The notes: generated from the sequence alone by a model not told the origin. Positions 1 through 15,304 are shown, numbered from the stretch's first letter. The stretch is 64,000 nt of DNA from Paracoccus stylophorae (GCF_028553765.1 NZ_CP067134.1:1-64000); one strand, 5' to 3'. Program-made: numbers and translations.

Positions 1-1389
1 ATGGACGACATCTGGGGGCAGGCATGCGCGGAACTCGAAAAGAGCATCGGCGCCAACAACTTCAACCACTGGATCAAGCCGCTGCGCCTGACTGCCCTTG
101 AGGACGGGGTGGCGCGGTTCGCCAGCCCGACGCGGTTCGTGTCGGACTGGGTCAACCGCCATTTCGCCGGCGACATCATGGGTCAGCTGAACCGCGTCGG
201 GCCGGCCGAAATCGAACGGCTGCGATTCGAGGTCAGCCCCCAGAACGGCGCCGCGCCGCGTCCGCGCAAGCAAGCGCAGCAGGATGCGGATGCCGCGGAT
301 GCGCCGTCGGCACGCCCCGCCGCGGCCGCGCAGGCGGCGGGACGGCCGGATCTGTGCGCGCCGCTGGACCCGCGCTATACATTCGCCAATTTCGTCGTCG
401 GCAAGCCGAACGAGCTGGCCCACGCCGCCGCCCGCCGCGTGGCCGAGGGCGGGCCGGTCGGCTTCAACCCGCTGTTCCTGTATGGCGGCGTCGGCCTGGG
501 CAAGACCCATCTGATGCATGCGATCGCGCATGATTACCGGTCGCGCCACCCGCAGGCGCAGGTGCTGTATCTGTCGGCCGAGCAGTTCATGTACCGCTTC
601 GTGCAGGCGCTGCGCGAAAGCACGATCATGGATTTCAAGGGCATGTTCCGCACCGTGCACATGCTGATGGTGGACGACGTCCAGTTCATCGCCGGCAAGG
701 AAAGCACGCAAGAGGAGTTCTTTCACACCTTCAACGCACTGGTCGATCAGGGCAAGCAGATCGTCATTTCAGCCGACCGCGCCCCGGCCGAGATCAAGGG
801 GCTTGAAGAGCGCATCAAGTCGCGCCTGTCCTGCGGCCTGATCGTGGATCTTCACCCCACCACCTACGAGCTGCGCCTGGGCATCCTGCAATCCAAGACC
901 GCCGCCTTCCGCGACAAGCATCCCGAGGTGCGGATCGGCGACGGCGTGCTGGAATTCCTGGCGCACCGCATCAGCACCAATGTCCGCGTGCTGGAAGGCG
1001 CGTTGCAGCGCCTGTTCGCCCATGCCAGCCTGCTGCGCCGCGAAATCACGCTGGAGGTGGCGCAGGAATGTCTGGCCGACATCCTGCGCACCAACGACCG
1101 CAAGATCAGCATCGACGACATCCAGCGCAAGGTGGCCGAACATTACAACATCCGCCTGGCCGACATGATCGGGCCGAAACGGTCGCGCAACGTTGCCCGG
1201 CCGCGCCAGATCGCGATGTATCTGTCGAAACAGCTGACCAGTCGCAGCCTGCCCGATATCGGCCGCCGCTTTGGCGGGCGCGATCACACCACGATCATGC
1301 ACGGCGTGCGCAAGATCGACGAGCTGGTGACCGAGGATCACGGCCTGGCCGAAGACGTGGCCCTGCTGAAACGTCTTCTGGAAGCCTGA
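1..1389 (+). CDS. dnaA: Chromosomal replication initiator protein DnaA
   Basis: DnaA binds DnaA boxes at oriC, opens the duplex and loads the replicative helicase. The 462-residue product has an N-terminal domain I (about 1-80), a Pro/Ala/Gln-rich linker (about 85-118), an AAA+ core with Walker A GGVGLGKTH at about 162-170 and Walker B LMVDDVQF, and the C-terminal DNA-binding domain carrying the DnaA signature GGRDHTTIMHG at about 425-435. The ATG is the first base of the window, so promoter and upstream sequence are not visible and no origin can be assigned. Family identity is certain. Confidence 0.97.
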   Translation: MDDIWGQACAELEKSIGANNFNHWIKPLRLTALEDGVARFASPTRFVSDWVNRHFAGDIMGQLNRVGPAEIERLRFEVSPQNGAAPRPRKQAQQDADAADAPSARPAAAAQAAGRPDLCAPLDPRYTFANFVVGKPNELAHAAARRVAEGGPVGFNPLFLYGGVGLGKTHLMHAIAHDYRSRHPQAQVLYLSAEQFMYRFVQALRESTIMDFKGMFRTVHMLMVDDVQFIAGKESTQEEFFHTFNALVDQGKQIVISADRAPAEIKGLEERIKSRLSCGLIVDLHPTTYELRLGILQSKTAAFRDKHPEVRIGDGVLEFLAHRISTNVRVLEGALQRLFAHASLLRREITLEVAQECLADILRTNDRKISIDDIQRKVAEHYNIRLADMIGPKRSRNVARPRQIAMYLSKQLTSRSLPDIGRRFGGRDHTTIMHGVRKIDELVTEDHGLAEDVALLKRLLEA

Positions 1390-1415
1390 CCGCGACCCCG
1401 AACGAAATCCTTGTG

Positions 1416-1433
1416 ACCGCCTTGCCGGGCGGT
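1416..1433 (+). promoter_or_regulatory. Hairpin between dnaA and dnaN
   Basis: A 6-bp inverted repeat, ACCGCC then GGCGGT with a 6-base spacer, lies 27 bases after the dnaA stop and is followed by TACAAAAC rather than a T run. It could be a weak attenuator or mRNA-end hairpin. The rest of the roughly 100-base gap probably carries dnaN expression signals, but I see no clean promoter. Confidence 0.3.
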
Positions 1434-1488
1434 TACAAAACATGTCCGATGGAAACGGCCCCAAGGCCGACAGGGACAGGGAAAAGCG

Positions 1489-2603
1489 ATGAAATTCTCG
1501 ATCGAGCGCGCCGTTCTGGTCAAAGCCGTCTCGCAGGCCCAATCGGTGGTCGAGCGTCGCAACACCATTCCCATCCTTGCCAACGTGCTGATCGAGGCCG
1601 GCGCGGACGATGTCAGCTTTCGCGCCACCGATCTGGACACCGAGGTGGTGGACCGCGCCGCCGCCCAGGTGGAACGGCCCGGCGCCACCACCGTCAGCGC
1701 CGTCATGCTGAACGAGATCGCCCGCAAGCTGCCCGACGGGGCGCTGGTCGCCATCACCTCGGACGACGCGGCGGGGCGGCTGAACGTGCAGGCGGGGCGG
1801 TCGAATTTCAGCCTCGCGACCCTGCCGCGCGAGGATTTCCCGGTCATGGCCTCGACCGAATACAGCGTGAATTTCAGCGCGCCGGCCAAGGTTCTGCGGC
1901 GGCTGTTCGACAAGTCGAAATTCGCCATCTCGACCGAGGAGACGCGCTATTACCTCAACGGCGTCTATCTGCACGTGGCCCAGTCCGAGGAGGGGCCGGC
2001 CCTGCGCTGCGTGGCGACCGACGGGCACCGGCTGGCCCGGATCGACGCGCCCCTTCCCGATGGCGCGGCCGAGATGCCGGGCGTGATCGTGCCGCGCAAG
2101 ACCGTGGCCGAGTTGCGCAAGCTGCTGGATGACGACGACGCCGATATCGCCGTGTCGGTCAGCGACACCAAGGTGCGCTTTGCCACGCCCACGATCACCC
2201 TGACCTCGAAGGTGATCGACGGCACCTTCCCCGATTACAGCCGGGTGATCCCGGCCAACAATTCCCGCAAGCTCGAGGTGGACGCGGCGGATTTCGCCCG
2301 CGCCGTGGACCGCGTGGCGACCGTCAGCAGCGAACGGTCGCGCGCGGTCAAGCTGGCGCTGGACGCCGACAAGCTGGTCCTGTCCGTAAACGCCCCCGAC
2401 GCCGGCGCGGCCGAGGAAGAGCTGATCGTGGCCTATGCCGACGATCCGCTGGAGATCGGGTTCAACGCGAAATACCTGCAGGAAATCGCCAGTCAGGTCG
2501 ATCGCGACAACGCGGTGTTCCTGTTCAACGGCTCGGGCGATGCGGCGCTGATCCGCGAGGGCAGCGATCACAGCGCCGTCTATGTCGTCATGCCGATGCG
2601 CGT

Positions 2604-2607
<4 letters not shown>
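1489..2607 (+). CDS. dnaN: DNA polymerase III beta subunit (sliding clamp)
   Basis: DnaN forms the ring-shaped dimer that tethers DNA polymerase III to DNA. The 372-residue product has the normal family length and the typical opening MKFSIERAVLVKAVSQAQSVVERRNTIPIL. Three clamp folds are spread over the protein, and the end AVYVVMPMRV matches the usual clamp C-terminus. AGGGA precedes the ATG at a short distance. Its last codon and stop overlap the recF start (GTGA), which implies translational coupling with recF. Confidence 0.97.
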
Positions 2608-8439
<5,832 letters not shown>

Positions 8440-8458
8440 CCGCGCAGGCGCGCCGGCC

Positions 8459-10168
8459 CTAGCGCGGCGGCGGAATCGCGCGGGACCAACCCGTCGCGCC
8501 CGCCTGTCGGCCCAGCCCGTCCAGGCCGGTCACCCGCCAGCGCGTGACCGGACGCGGCAACAGCATTGCCGACAGCGTGGTCTGGGCTTCGACGACTGTG
8601 CCGTCGCCGCCCGCCGGCACATATTCCAGCAGATAGCGCTGCGGCGGCGGGCCCTGCACCCCACGGCGCCAGTGCAGCGAGATGCGCCCGGACGCAAAGA
8701 CCGTGTGCCGGTGGGGAACGGGCGCGGAGGTTGGCCCGGCGTCGATCGGCAATTCGGCCAGTTCCGCCTGCCGGGCCTCGGCGCCGCCCACATCCATCGC
8801 CACGCTGTACCACGCCTGCGCCCGTGGCAGATCGCGCGCGACGCCCTGCCCCAGTTCGAACAGCTGGCCCAGGAAATAGGCGGCGCGCGCGTTGCCCTGC
8901 AGCGCGGCCAGTTCGTAATCCACGACCGCGTCCCCGATCTGCGCCTGCTCGGCCGCCAGCGCGCGCGACAGCAACTGCGCCGGATCGGGTTCTGGCGTGA
9001 CGGAGACAGGCGGCGGCAGCGACGGCGCGGCAGGCTGTGGCGCGGGTTGGGGCGCGGGTTCGGGCGCGGGCGCAGTGTCGGCGCTCGTGTCCAACGCGGC
9101 CTCGACCGCCGTGGCGGCCACCGTTGGCGCGAGGGCTTCCCCGTCAGCCGGCAGGGGGCGCGGCCACAGAACATAGCTGCCGATGGCTGCGGCGGACAGC
9201 CCCGCGATCAGCAGCAGCACCGTCGGCCCGCCGCGGCGGTCCGGGTTGCGCGACAGGATCGCCGTCGCCGGATCGGCACGCAGCGTTCCGTCCGCCGCGA
9301 CTGCAGCGGCAGCGGCAGCGAGTCGCGGCGGCGGGTCCTTGGCGGGCGTTTTGTCCGGGTTCTTCCTGTCCCAGCTTGGCCGCGTGACCGGCAGGCCGAT
9401 CTCGGCGGTGCCCGGGTCCAGCACGCTGGCCCGCAGCAACTCGACATCGACGCAATCGCGCCCGTCCCGCGCCGCCTCGTAAAGGGCGCGTTCGGCGAAA
9501 TGGTCCACAAAGCGCGGCGCGCCCTCCGACAGGTCGAACAGCATCCGCAAGGCATCGCGGTCGAAGGGCAGCTCCGCATCGCCGGAATAGCCCGCTGCGG
9601 ACAGCCGCTGCCGCAGATAGGCCGGGATCTCGTCCGGGGTCAGCGGGTGCAGGCGGATGTTGTGCGGATCCGGTTCGCCATCAATCTGCGCCGACGCCAG
9701 CATGGCGGGCAGGCTGTCGTCCCCGACCAGAACCAGGCCGGCACCGGGACGCGCGGACGCGATGCAGGCGACCCGCTCGCACAGCGTTGCCGTCATGGCC
9801 TGCGCGTCGTCGACGATCAGAAGCCGATCTTGCGGCCCATCCGACGCCATCGCGTCCAATGCCTGCGCCAGATCGCCGGGCCGATTGGCGGTGTGACAGA
9901 CCGGGCCCTTCCGCGTCGCTGCTGCATGGCGTTCCGCGAATGACTGGATCAGCGCCGTCTTGCCGGTGCCGGGCGCGGCGGTCAGCAGGATCAGCGGCAA
10001 TCCCCACGCCACCGCCCGGTCAAGCTGGGCCAGCGCCGCGCGGCATCCGGCGGACAGATACAGATCGCCCGTGGCCGCCGGCGCACGGAATGCGCGGCTC
10101 AGCTGCGGCGGAATGGCGGTTTTCGTTTCGCAAGCCTCGGGCTGTACCACGGCGAACCCTTTACGCAT
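8459..10168 (-). CDS. ExeA-like AAA ATPase with membrane helix and SEL1-type repeats
   Basis: The product (569 residues from ATG 10168; a TTG at 10180 would add four) starts with an AAA domain of the ExeA/secretion-ATPase type: Walker A AAPGTGKTAL near 65-74 and Walker B RLLIVDDAQAM near 115. After a linker comes one membrane helix (about 320-340), then a long Pro/Ala/Glu-rich stretch. A SEL1-like helical repeat region (about 410-470) includes LGQLFELGQGVARDLPRAQAWY. The C-terminus looks beta-rich and unassigned. ExeA ATPases help assemble envelope structures, so cytoplasmic ATPase plus periplasmic scaffold is the likely topology. It is last in a leftward operon after the LuxR gene, divergent from the type I secretion genes; a role in that surface system is inferred from position only. 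Confidence 0.8.
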   Translation of the reverse strand: MRKGFAVVQPEACETKTAIPPQLSRAFRAPAATGDLYLSAGCRAALAQLDRAVAWGLPLILLTAAPGTGKTALIQSFAERHAAATRKGPVCHTANRPGDLAQALDAMASDGPQDRLLIVDDAQAMTATLCERVACIASARPGAGLVLVGDDSLPAMLASAQIDGEPDPHNIRLHPLTPDEIPAYLRQRLSAAGYSGDAELPFDRDALRMLFDLSEGAPRFVDHFAERALYEAARDGRDCVDVELLRASVLDPGTAEIGLPVTRPSWDRKNPDKTPAKDPPPRLAAAAAAVAADGTLRADPATAILSRNPDRRGGPTVLLLIAGLSAAAIGSYVLWPRPLPADGEALAPTVAATAVEAALDTSADTAPAPEPAPQPAPQPAAPSLPPPVSVTPEPDPAQLLSRALAAEQAQIGDAVVDYELAALQGNARAAYFLGQLFELGQGVARDLPRAQAWYSVAMDVGGAEARQAELAELPIDAGPTSAPVPHRHTVFASGRISLHWRRGVQGPPPQRYLLEYVPAGGDGTVVEAQTTLSAMLLPRPVTRWRVTGLDGLGRQAGATGWSRAIPPPR

Positions 10169-10231
10169 TGCACTGAACAAACCGGCCCCGACACCATCTT
10201 CGCACTCATCGTCCCGCGCCGAACGCCCGGG

Positions 10232-10738
10232 TCACAGCGGATATCCGAACCGGCGCGCGGTCTGCCAGAAACGGCTGTTCAGCTCGGCCAGCCGGACAAG
10301 CGTGTCGTCGATCTCGGCGATGGCATCGGTGTCGATGGGGTTCATCTGGCCCACGCGGATGCCGCTTTTGCGGTCGGCGATGCGCATCAGGATCGTGCTG
10401 GTGCTGCCGTTTTCGGGGTCGAACGCATAGATGCAGTGGTTATAGCGGTTGCGCAGCCCGGACAGGCGCGACATCTCTCGGCCCAGGGCCAGGACGGCGT
10501 CGCGTTCCTCGGGCTTGACGCGTGGCATCTTTGCCAGACGCTCGACCAGGTCCAGCCGGGCGCGCGCGGTGTTCAGCGTCAGAAAGATGATGACGGCCGT
10601 TTCCTTGTCGCACCCGGCCAGACCCGCGATGAAGTGGATCAGCAGGCTTTCGGTATTGGTCCAGCTGTAGTTCAGCTTTCCGATCTTCAGCAGGAAGTCG
10701 TTGAACTCGTCCGACCTAGCGCTGTCTTGGATCTGCAT
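10232..10738 (-). CDS. Unknown small protein with HEPN-like R-x4-H motif
   Basis: I do not recognise this 168-residue, largely alpha-helical protein. The ATG at 10738 lies inside the end of the upstream LuxR gene (23-base overlap), which favours co-transcription. The same frame is open further upstream, but only as antisense of that gene. Residues near 100-110 read SGLRNRYNHCIY. The spacing Arg-Asn-Arg-Tyr-Asn-His fits the R-x4-H signature of HEPN-domain proteins, though this alone is weak evidence. No signal peptide or membrane segment is visible. Its neighbours tie it to the secretion locus. Confidence 0.65.
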   Translation of the reverse strand: MQIQDSARSDEFNDFLLKIGKLNYSWTNTESLLIHFIAGLAGCDKETAVIIFLTLNTARARLDLVERLAKMPRVKPEERDAVLALGREMSRLSGLRNRYNHCIYAFDPENGSTSTILMRIADRKSGIRVGQMNPIDTDAIAEIDDTLVRLAELNSRFWQTARRFGYPL

Positions 10739-11444
10739 GGGCCAATACCCTGTCGGCCAGGTTCGACAGATACCAGTTGGCGGCACCTGTGCGGTTCGGG
10801 ACACCCAGCTTGATGAAGATGTTGTGGCTGTGCAGCTTGACCGTGTGGATGGACAACCCAAGCGTGTCGGCGATGGTCTTGTTCTGCGCGCCCTCGGCGA
10901 TCATCGGCAGGATCTCAAGCTCGCGGGGGGTCAGCCGCTCGCCGCCGCGCGAATCGGGTTCGGGCGTCTCGGCCACCGGATCGGCCTGCGGCTGGACCGC
11001 TCGCCCCGATCCCCGCGAAGCCGATTCGACGGGCACATAGTGATAGCCGGACAGCAGCAGTCGCAGGATCGAAAACCAGATATCGACCTGCGCATCCATT
11101 CGCAGCGCGCTGACCGGCGCGTGGCGCGGAACGGCGTTCAGCCGGTCGATCACGCTGGCCCCGCTGCAGGCCACGGCAGTCTGCGTGTCGGGCAGGCGGC
11201 GCTGAAAAATCTCGATCATGTTTTCCAGATTTTCAACGTCTTCATGGATAATGACGACACGCGGCGCCGTTTCATGCGCAAGCACGATATTCGCATCGGT
11301 CACACGCTCGAAATGAATATCGCCAAAATCGTGTTTCAACAGTTTCAATAATCTGTCCGAGAATTGAAACGAGGACCCGACGAATACCACAACCGGCAAA
11401 TCAGCGCCGTCGGCCGGCCCTGCGCCGTTATACATCACAGTCAT
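10716..11444 (-). CDS. LuxR/CsgD-like transcriptional regulator with receiver-like domain
   Basis: The 242-residue product has a receiver-like N-terminal domain (about 15-140) and a C-terminal LuxR helix-turn-helix: LTPRELEILPMIAEGAQNKT near 172-191 followed by IADTLGLSIHTVKLHSHNIF. The receiver domain lacks the usual phospho-acceptor pattern; the corresponding strand reads PRVVIIHEDVEN. It ends in LLLSGYHYVP, like the linker of response regulators. This arrangement resembles the CsgD/VpsT type of biofilm regulators, some of which bind cyclic di-GMP; binding is not shown here. It is divergent from the large low-complexity gene across a 560-base gap and is the obvious candidate regulator of it. 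Confidence 0.85.
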   Translation of the reverse strand: MTVMYNGAGPADGADLPVVVFVGSSFQFSDRLLKLLKHDFGDIHFERVTDANIVLAHETAPRVVIIHEDVENLENMIEIFQRRLPDTQTAVACSGASVIDRLNAVPRHAPVSALRMDAQVDIWFSILRLLLSGYHYVPVESASRGSGRAVQPQADPVAETPEPDSRGGERLTPRELEILPMIAEGAQNKTIADTLGLSIHTVKLHSHNIFIKLGVPNRTGAANWYLSNLADRVLAHADPRQR

Positions 11445-12004
11445 TTCAGTAACCCCCCAAGAAAACCAAAGGCAATTGAATTGCCCTAACCGTTTATATG
11501 CGCCAAAGCGCTACTCCCCCCTAGCGGATACAGGCTAGCCTTCCTGCGCCGGCATTTCCAGTTTTTTCGTGACCACAGGCTGAATTAACAGGTGCAACCC
11601 GCGCGCCATAACTTGCGGCCATATCAGGATTTATTGCAGATTCCGCAATCCATTCTGCCTATGCGTGTGACCCTGACCGAAGGGACTAATACCCATGGCG
11701 CGCGACCTGATCCTATGGGCGTGACGCATTGTCCGGATATGCGGATTTCTTTCCGGATGCGACTGTAAGGTTGCGGAAACCGGGTTTCGCGGCCTGCCAG
11801 ACAAATAGGGCTTATTCGCGAACCTGGCGTAACGACATATCGGAAACGGAACGGAAAGGAGGTGCCGGACCAGCATTCCTCGAACCGCATCGCGGCTGGA
11901 CAGCCCGGTGCTTTCATCAAGCGACGACCACATGCAGACGGCTTTCATCCCGCTTTTGACATGACTGGCGGAGGGCGGTCTGCCTCAATCGAAGTGAGGA
12001 AGAC
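11445..12004. promoter_or_regulatory. 560-base divergent regulatory region of the secretion locus
   Basis: This is the longest gene-free stretch in the window and is visibly richer in A and T than its surroundings. It contains a 7-bp inverted repeat GGCAATT-G-AATTGCC at 11471-11485, an 8-bp palindrome GGCTAGCC at 11533-11540, and ATTGC/GCAAT at 11633-11649 with a 7-base spacer. An isolated AAAGGAGGTG at 11855-11864 has no start codon at a normal distance. Short open frames here show no family or codon pattern and I do not call them. The position between the LuxR gene and its likely target suggests a long leader or several operators. Confidence 0.5.
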
Positions 12005-15000
12005 ATGACGACCAGAAACAACAATTTTCTCTTCGACATCGAAGAGGTTGGCGGCACATCCGACACGGATGCCGACACCGCAAGCATCCTGCAGGTAGAT
12101 CCCGGCGACGATGACGGCGACATGGACAACGGGTCCGGCAGCTCGGATTCGGACGCCGAGGCGATCTCCGGCAGCGACAGCACCAGCAGCAGCGATTCGG
12201 ACAGCAGCAGCGGCAGCGATGCCACCAGCGGCAGCGACAGCACCAGCGATTCGGGCAGCGACAGCAGCAGCACCAGCAATTCGTCCGGCAACAGCAACAG
12301 CAACAGCAACGGCCATTCGTCCAGCAGCAGCAATGCCGACAGCGATGTGGACGTCGATGTCGATGTCGACGTCGATGTGGCGGTCGGCCTTGATGCCATG
12401 CCGACGGATGACGATTTCGCCGATTTCGACCTGACCGACAGCACCATCGAGGATCTGCTGATCGCGGACGGCAATGTCAATTACAACCCGGGCCACGACA
12501 TCACCACGGGCGACATGCTGACCGGCGCGCGCTTTGGCGCGGGCAACGACGCGGGCTTCGTCAATGCCCAGTCGATCGGGCTGGAAGACAACGACTATCT
12601 GGAAAATCCGTCGGTTTCCAACAATGCCGACTTCGCCCAGGACGCGCATGCCGAAGGCGGCGAGGCGAATGCCGCCGAAGGGATCGCGGTTGACACCAAT
12701 GGCGGCATCGGCGGCAGCGGCGCTGAAAGTGCCGGCGGCGATGCGACCGGCGGACATGCGGCTGGCGGCGACGCCCATGCCGACACCACGGGCGGCGATT
12801 CGGGCGACACCGACACGACCGGCGGGATCAGCGGGAATGCCGGCGGTGCCGGTGCCACCGGTCACAACGTGGACGCGGGCGATGTCGATTCCAGCGCAAC
12901 CGGGGACGGAGGCGACAGCGGCGACAACGATGCCGACAACGATTCCGATTCCAGCGCCGACACCGATTCGGACGTGCATGGCGAAGGCGGGGCCGGCGGC
13001 AGCGTCGCGTCCAGCAATTCGGGCGATCTGTCGGGCGAGGCCGCGGCCGAATCCTATGACGAGGGCGGCGACAGCGGCGATGCCGATGGCCGGTCCTCGG
13101 TCGAGGGCGACAACCAGGCCCGCGCGCGCACCGACAATGACGGCGGCGACAACGGCGACACCGACTCGTCGTCGGCCACCGACACCGCTGCGCAGTCCGG
13201 CTCCAGCGTGACCGCCGCAGGCGGCAGCGGCGGCGATATCGACGGCGACGTCGATGCCACCAGCGACGCCGATAGCGACGGTGACGCGGACGGAACCGGC
13301 GGCGACAGCGGCGACGTTGACGGCAATGTCGCGGTCGAAGGCAGCGCCCAGACCGACAGCGACGCCGACGGCAATGGCGGCGATGGCGGCGATGCCGACA
13401 GCGACGGCGACACCTCGGCCAGCGCCGAGACCGACGGCTATGCCGAAGGCAGCGGCGGCGATTCGGGCGAGGTGAACGCGGACGGAAACGGCGAAAGCGC
13501 CAATTCCAACGCCTCGGACGCCTATGGCGAAGGCGGCGATTCGGGCGATGCCGATGCCTCGGCCGATGTGTCGGGCGATGCGCAGAACGACGTCGATAAC
13601 GATGCCAGCGCCAGCAGCGACAGCGATGCCGATGGCACCGGCGGCGACAGCGGCGATGTCGATGTGGCGGCCGATGGCTATGGCGAGGCGAATGCCGACT
13701 CGCAGGCCGATGGCACGGGCGGCAGCGGCCACATCGGATCGGGCACCCATGCCAGCGGTGACGGCAACGGTCTTGGCGCTGCCCTGGCGGGCGGTCACGG
13801 ATCGGGCAGCACCGATGACGATGCCTCCTCGACCGGCGGCGATGCCGGTGGCTGGGCCGACGCGGATTCGAGTGCGAATGCCGGCGGCCTGGGCAGCGGC
13901 ACGGCCACGGCCGACGGCGATGCCGATGGCAGCGGCGGCAGCGGCGGCGCAGGCTCCAGCACGGCCGGTCCGGGCACGGCCAACGGCACCGGAACCGGCA
14001 CTGCGAACGGCACCGGAACCGGATCGGGCAGCGGCACGGCCTCGTCGGCCAATACCGGCGGCAACGGCGCTGCGGGGTCGGGCGCGACCGGGCCGAATAC
14101 CGGCACGGGCAGCGGCACCGGCAGCGGAACGGGCATGTCGGGTGCGGCGGCCGAGGGCACGGCATCGACCGATGACGACGCCAACGGCACCGCGAACGGC
14201 ACCGGCTCTGCCAATGGCAGCGGCACGGGCTCGGCGAACGGCGCTTCGGGCGGGACGGGGGCGGGTTCGGCCGATAACGGCACGAACACCAACACCGGCA
14301 CCGGCACCGGCACCGGCATGGGCACGTCCGGCATGGCCGGCGACGGCAGCGGCAGGACCGATGACGACGCCGATGGCACGGCCACCGGAACCAACAGCGC
14401 GGAATCCGGCGCTGGCGGCGAAGGCGGCGCACGGACCGATGACGATGCCAGCGCGGACGGCACCGGACGCAATGACGGCGATTCGGGCGATGGCGGGGCG
14501 GGCAGCGGCCGCGCCGACAACGACGCCGACAGCGCCGCCAATGCCCGCACCGACTCGGATTCCGGGGCAGGTGCGGCCGGAACCGCCAGCAGCGACGATG
14601 ACGCGGCAGCCGATGGCACCTCGTCCTCGACGGCCACGGGCGGCGCCGGCGGCGCGGCGGACGGCACTGCCAGCGGCATGGCCAGCAGCGCCGACACCGC
14701 GACAAGCAGCGCCGACAGCGGCAATGGCGGCGATGCCGGATCGGACACCGATTCGACCGTGAACGGCACCAACAGCGGCTATGCGGACGGTGAGGGTGGC
14801 TATGGCGGCCTGTCCGACCTGGCTGCCGAGGCGCTGGCCCAGTCCACGTCCGATGTCGACAGCACGCAAAGTTCGGGTGCGGCCGGCGCGGGCGATGCCA
14901 ACAGCGAAGCGACCAGCAACGGCGCGGCGACCGGCATGACCTCGGCCACGGGCGGTCTGTCCGGCGATGTCGAAACGACGGCCATGGGCGGCGCCGGCGG

Positions 15001-15304
15001 CGCGGCCATGGGCGGCGAGACGATCGGCGGTGCCGGATCGAATGGCGGCGTCTGGGGCGGTGACGGCGGCTCGGCTGCCAACGGTGCCGGCGGCGCCGGC
15101 GGCGACGCGGGAAGCTGGGGTTCGGGCAATGGCGACGATGGCTTCGTCACCGGCGAATCCTATGCCTCGGCGGCAGCCGCGGTCGACCAGGCGGCGTTCA
15201 ACATGAACGTGGTCATGGGCGCCAACGTGCTGGGCAACACCGTGGACATGAATGTCGTCGGCGGCTCGTTCAGCTCGACCTATGTCGGCGAAGACGAAGG
15301 CTGA
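12005..15304 (+). CDS. Large Lys-free, Cys-free, acidic repeat protein, putative type I-secreted surface adhesin
   Basis: The 1099-residue product is almost wholly Gly, Asp, Ser, Ala, Thr and Asn. I find no Lys or Cys and about ten Arg. Residues 1-40 are less repetitive. A Ser-Asp-rich segment (about 45-112) leads to six Asp-Val pairs near 114-125. A more complex stretch follows (about 126-215), then about ten copies of a GGDSGDxD motif (to about 570), a Thr-Gly/Asn-Gly section, and a family of TDDDAxGT motifs (about 600-870). The last 60 residues are non-repetitive, contain NMNVVMGANVLGNTVDMNVV and end acidic, as expected of a C-terminal secretion signal. No N-terminal signal peptide is seen. 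GTGAGGA precedes the ATG. Secretion ATPase and adaptor genes lie downstream. It resembles in layout and composition the Paracoccus BapA adhesin; homology is inferred, not shown. Confidence 0.8.
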   Translation: MTTRNNNFLFDIEEVGGTSDTDADTASILQVDPGDDDGDMDNGSGSSDSDAEAISGSDSTSSSDSDSSSGSDATSGSDSTSDSGSDSSSTSNSSGNSNSNSNGHSSSSSNADSDVDVDVDVDVDVAVGLDAMPTDDDFADFDLTDSTIEDLLIADGNVNYNPGHDITTGDMLTGARFGAGNDAGFVNAQSIGLEDNDYLENPSVSNNADFAQDAHAEGGEANAAEGIAVDTNGGIGGSGAESAGGDATGGHAAGGDAHADTTGGDSGDTDTTGGISGNAGGAGATGHNVDAGDVDSSATGDGGDSGDNDADNDSDSSADTDSDVHGEGGAGGSVASSNSGDLSGEAAAESYDEGGDSGDADGRSSVEGDNQARARTDNDGGDNGDTDSSSATDTAAQSGSSVTAAGGSGGDIDGDVDATSDADSDGDADGTGGDSGDVDGNVAVEGSAQTDSDADGNGGDGGDADSDGDTSASAETDGYAEGSGGDSGEVNADGNGESANSNASDAYGEGGDSGDADASADVSGDAQNDVDNDASASSDSDADGTGGDSGDVDVAADGYGEANADSQADGTGGSGHIGSGTHASGDGNGLGAALAGGHGSGSTDDDASSTGGDAGGWADADSSANAGGLGSGTATADGDADGSGGSGGAGSSTAGPGTANGTGTGTANGTGTGSGSGTASSANTGGNGAAGSGATGPNTGTGSGTGSGTGMSGAAAEGTASTDDDANGTANGTGSANGSGTGSANGASGGTGAGSADNGTNTNTGTGTGTGMGTSGMAGDGSGRTDDDADGTATGTNSAESGAGGEGGARTDDDASADGTGRNDGDSGDGGAGSGRADNDADSAANARTDSDSGAGAAGTASSDDDAAADGTSSSTATGGAGGAADGTASGMASSADTATSSADSGNGGDAGSDTDSTVNGTNSGYADGEGGYGGLSDLAAEALAQSTSDVDSTQSSGAAGAGDANSEATSNGAATGMTSATGGLSGDVETTAMGGAGGAAMGGETIGGAGSNGGVWGGDGGSAANGAGGAGGDAGSWGSGNGDDGFVTGESYASAAAAVDQAAFNMNVVMGANVLGNTVDMNVVGGSFSSTYVGEDEG

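Noticed and set aside
1..1389. An origin of replication inside the window
   Set aside because: The sequence starts at the dnaA ATG, so the upstream region is absent. I saw no cluster of DnaA boxes in the dnaA-dnaN gap.
11624..11959. Small open frames in the 560-base gap before the repeat-protein gene
   Set aside because: They lack ribosome-binding sites at proper spacing and recognisable sequence, and overlap one another on both strands.
12828..14762. Other long open frames (Arg/Pro-rich) inside the repeat-protein gene
   Set aside because: They come from the same stop-poor repetitive DNA read in shifted frames and have no start signals or known families.
12005..15304. Reading the repeat protein as a classical RTX toxin or a calcium-binding hemolysin
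   Set aside because: The regular GGxGxDxUx nonapeptide arrays are not seen; the Asp-rich motifs are of another form.
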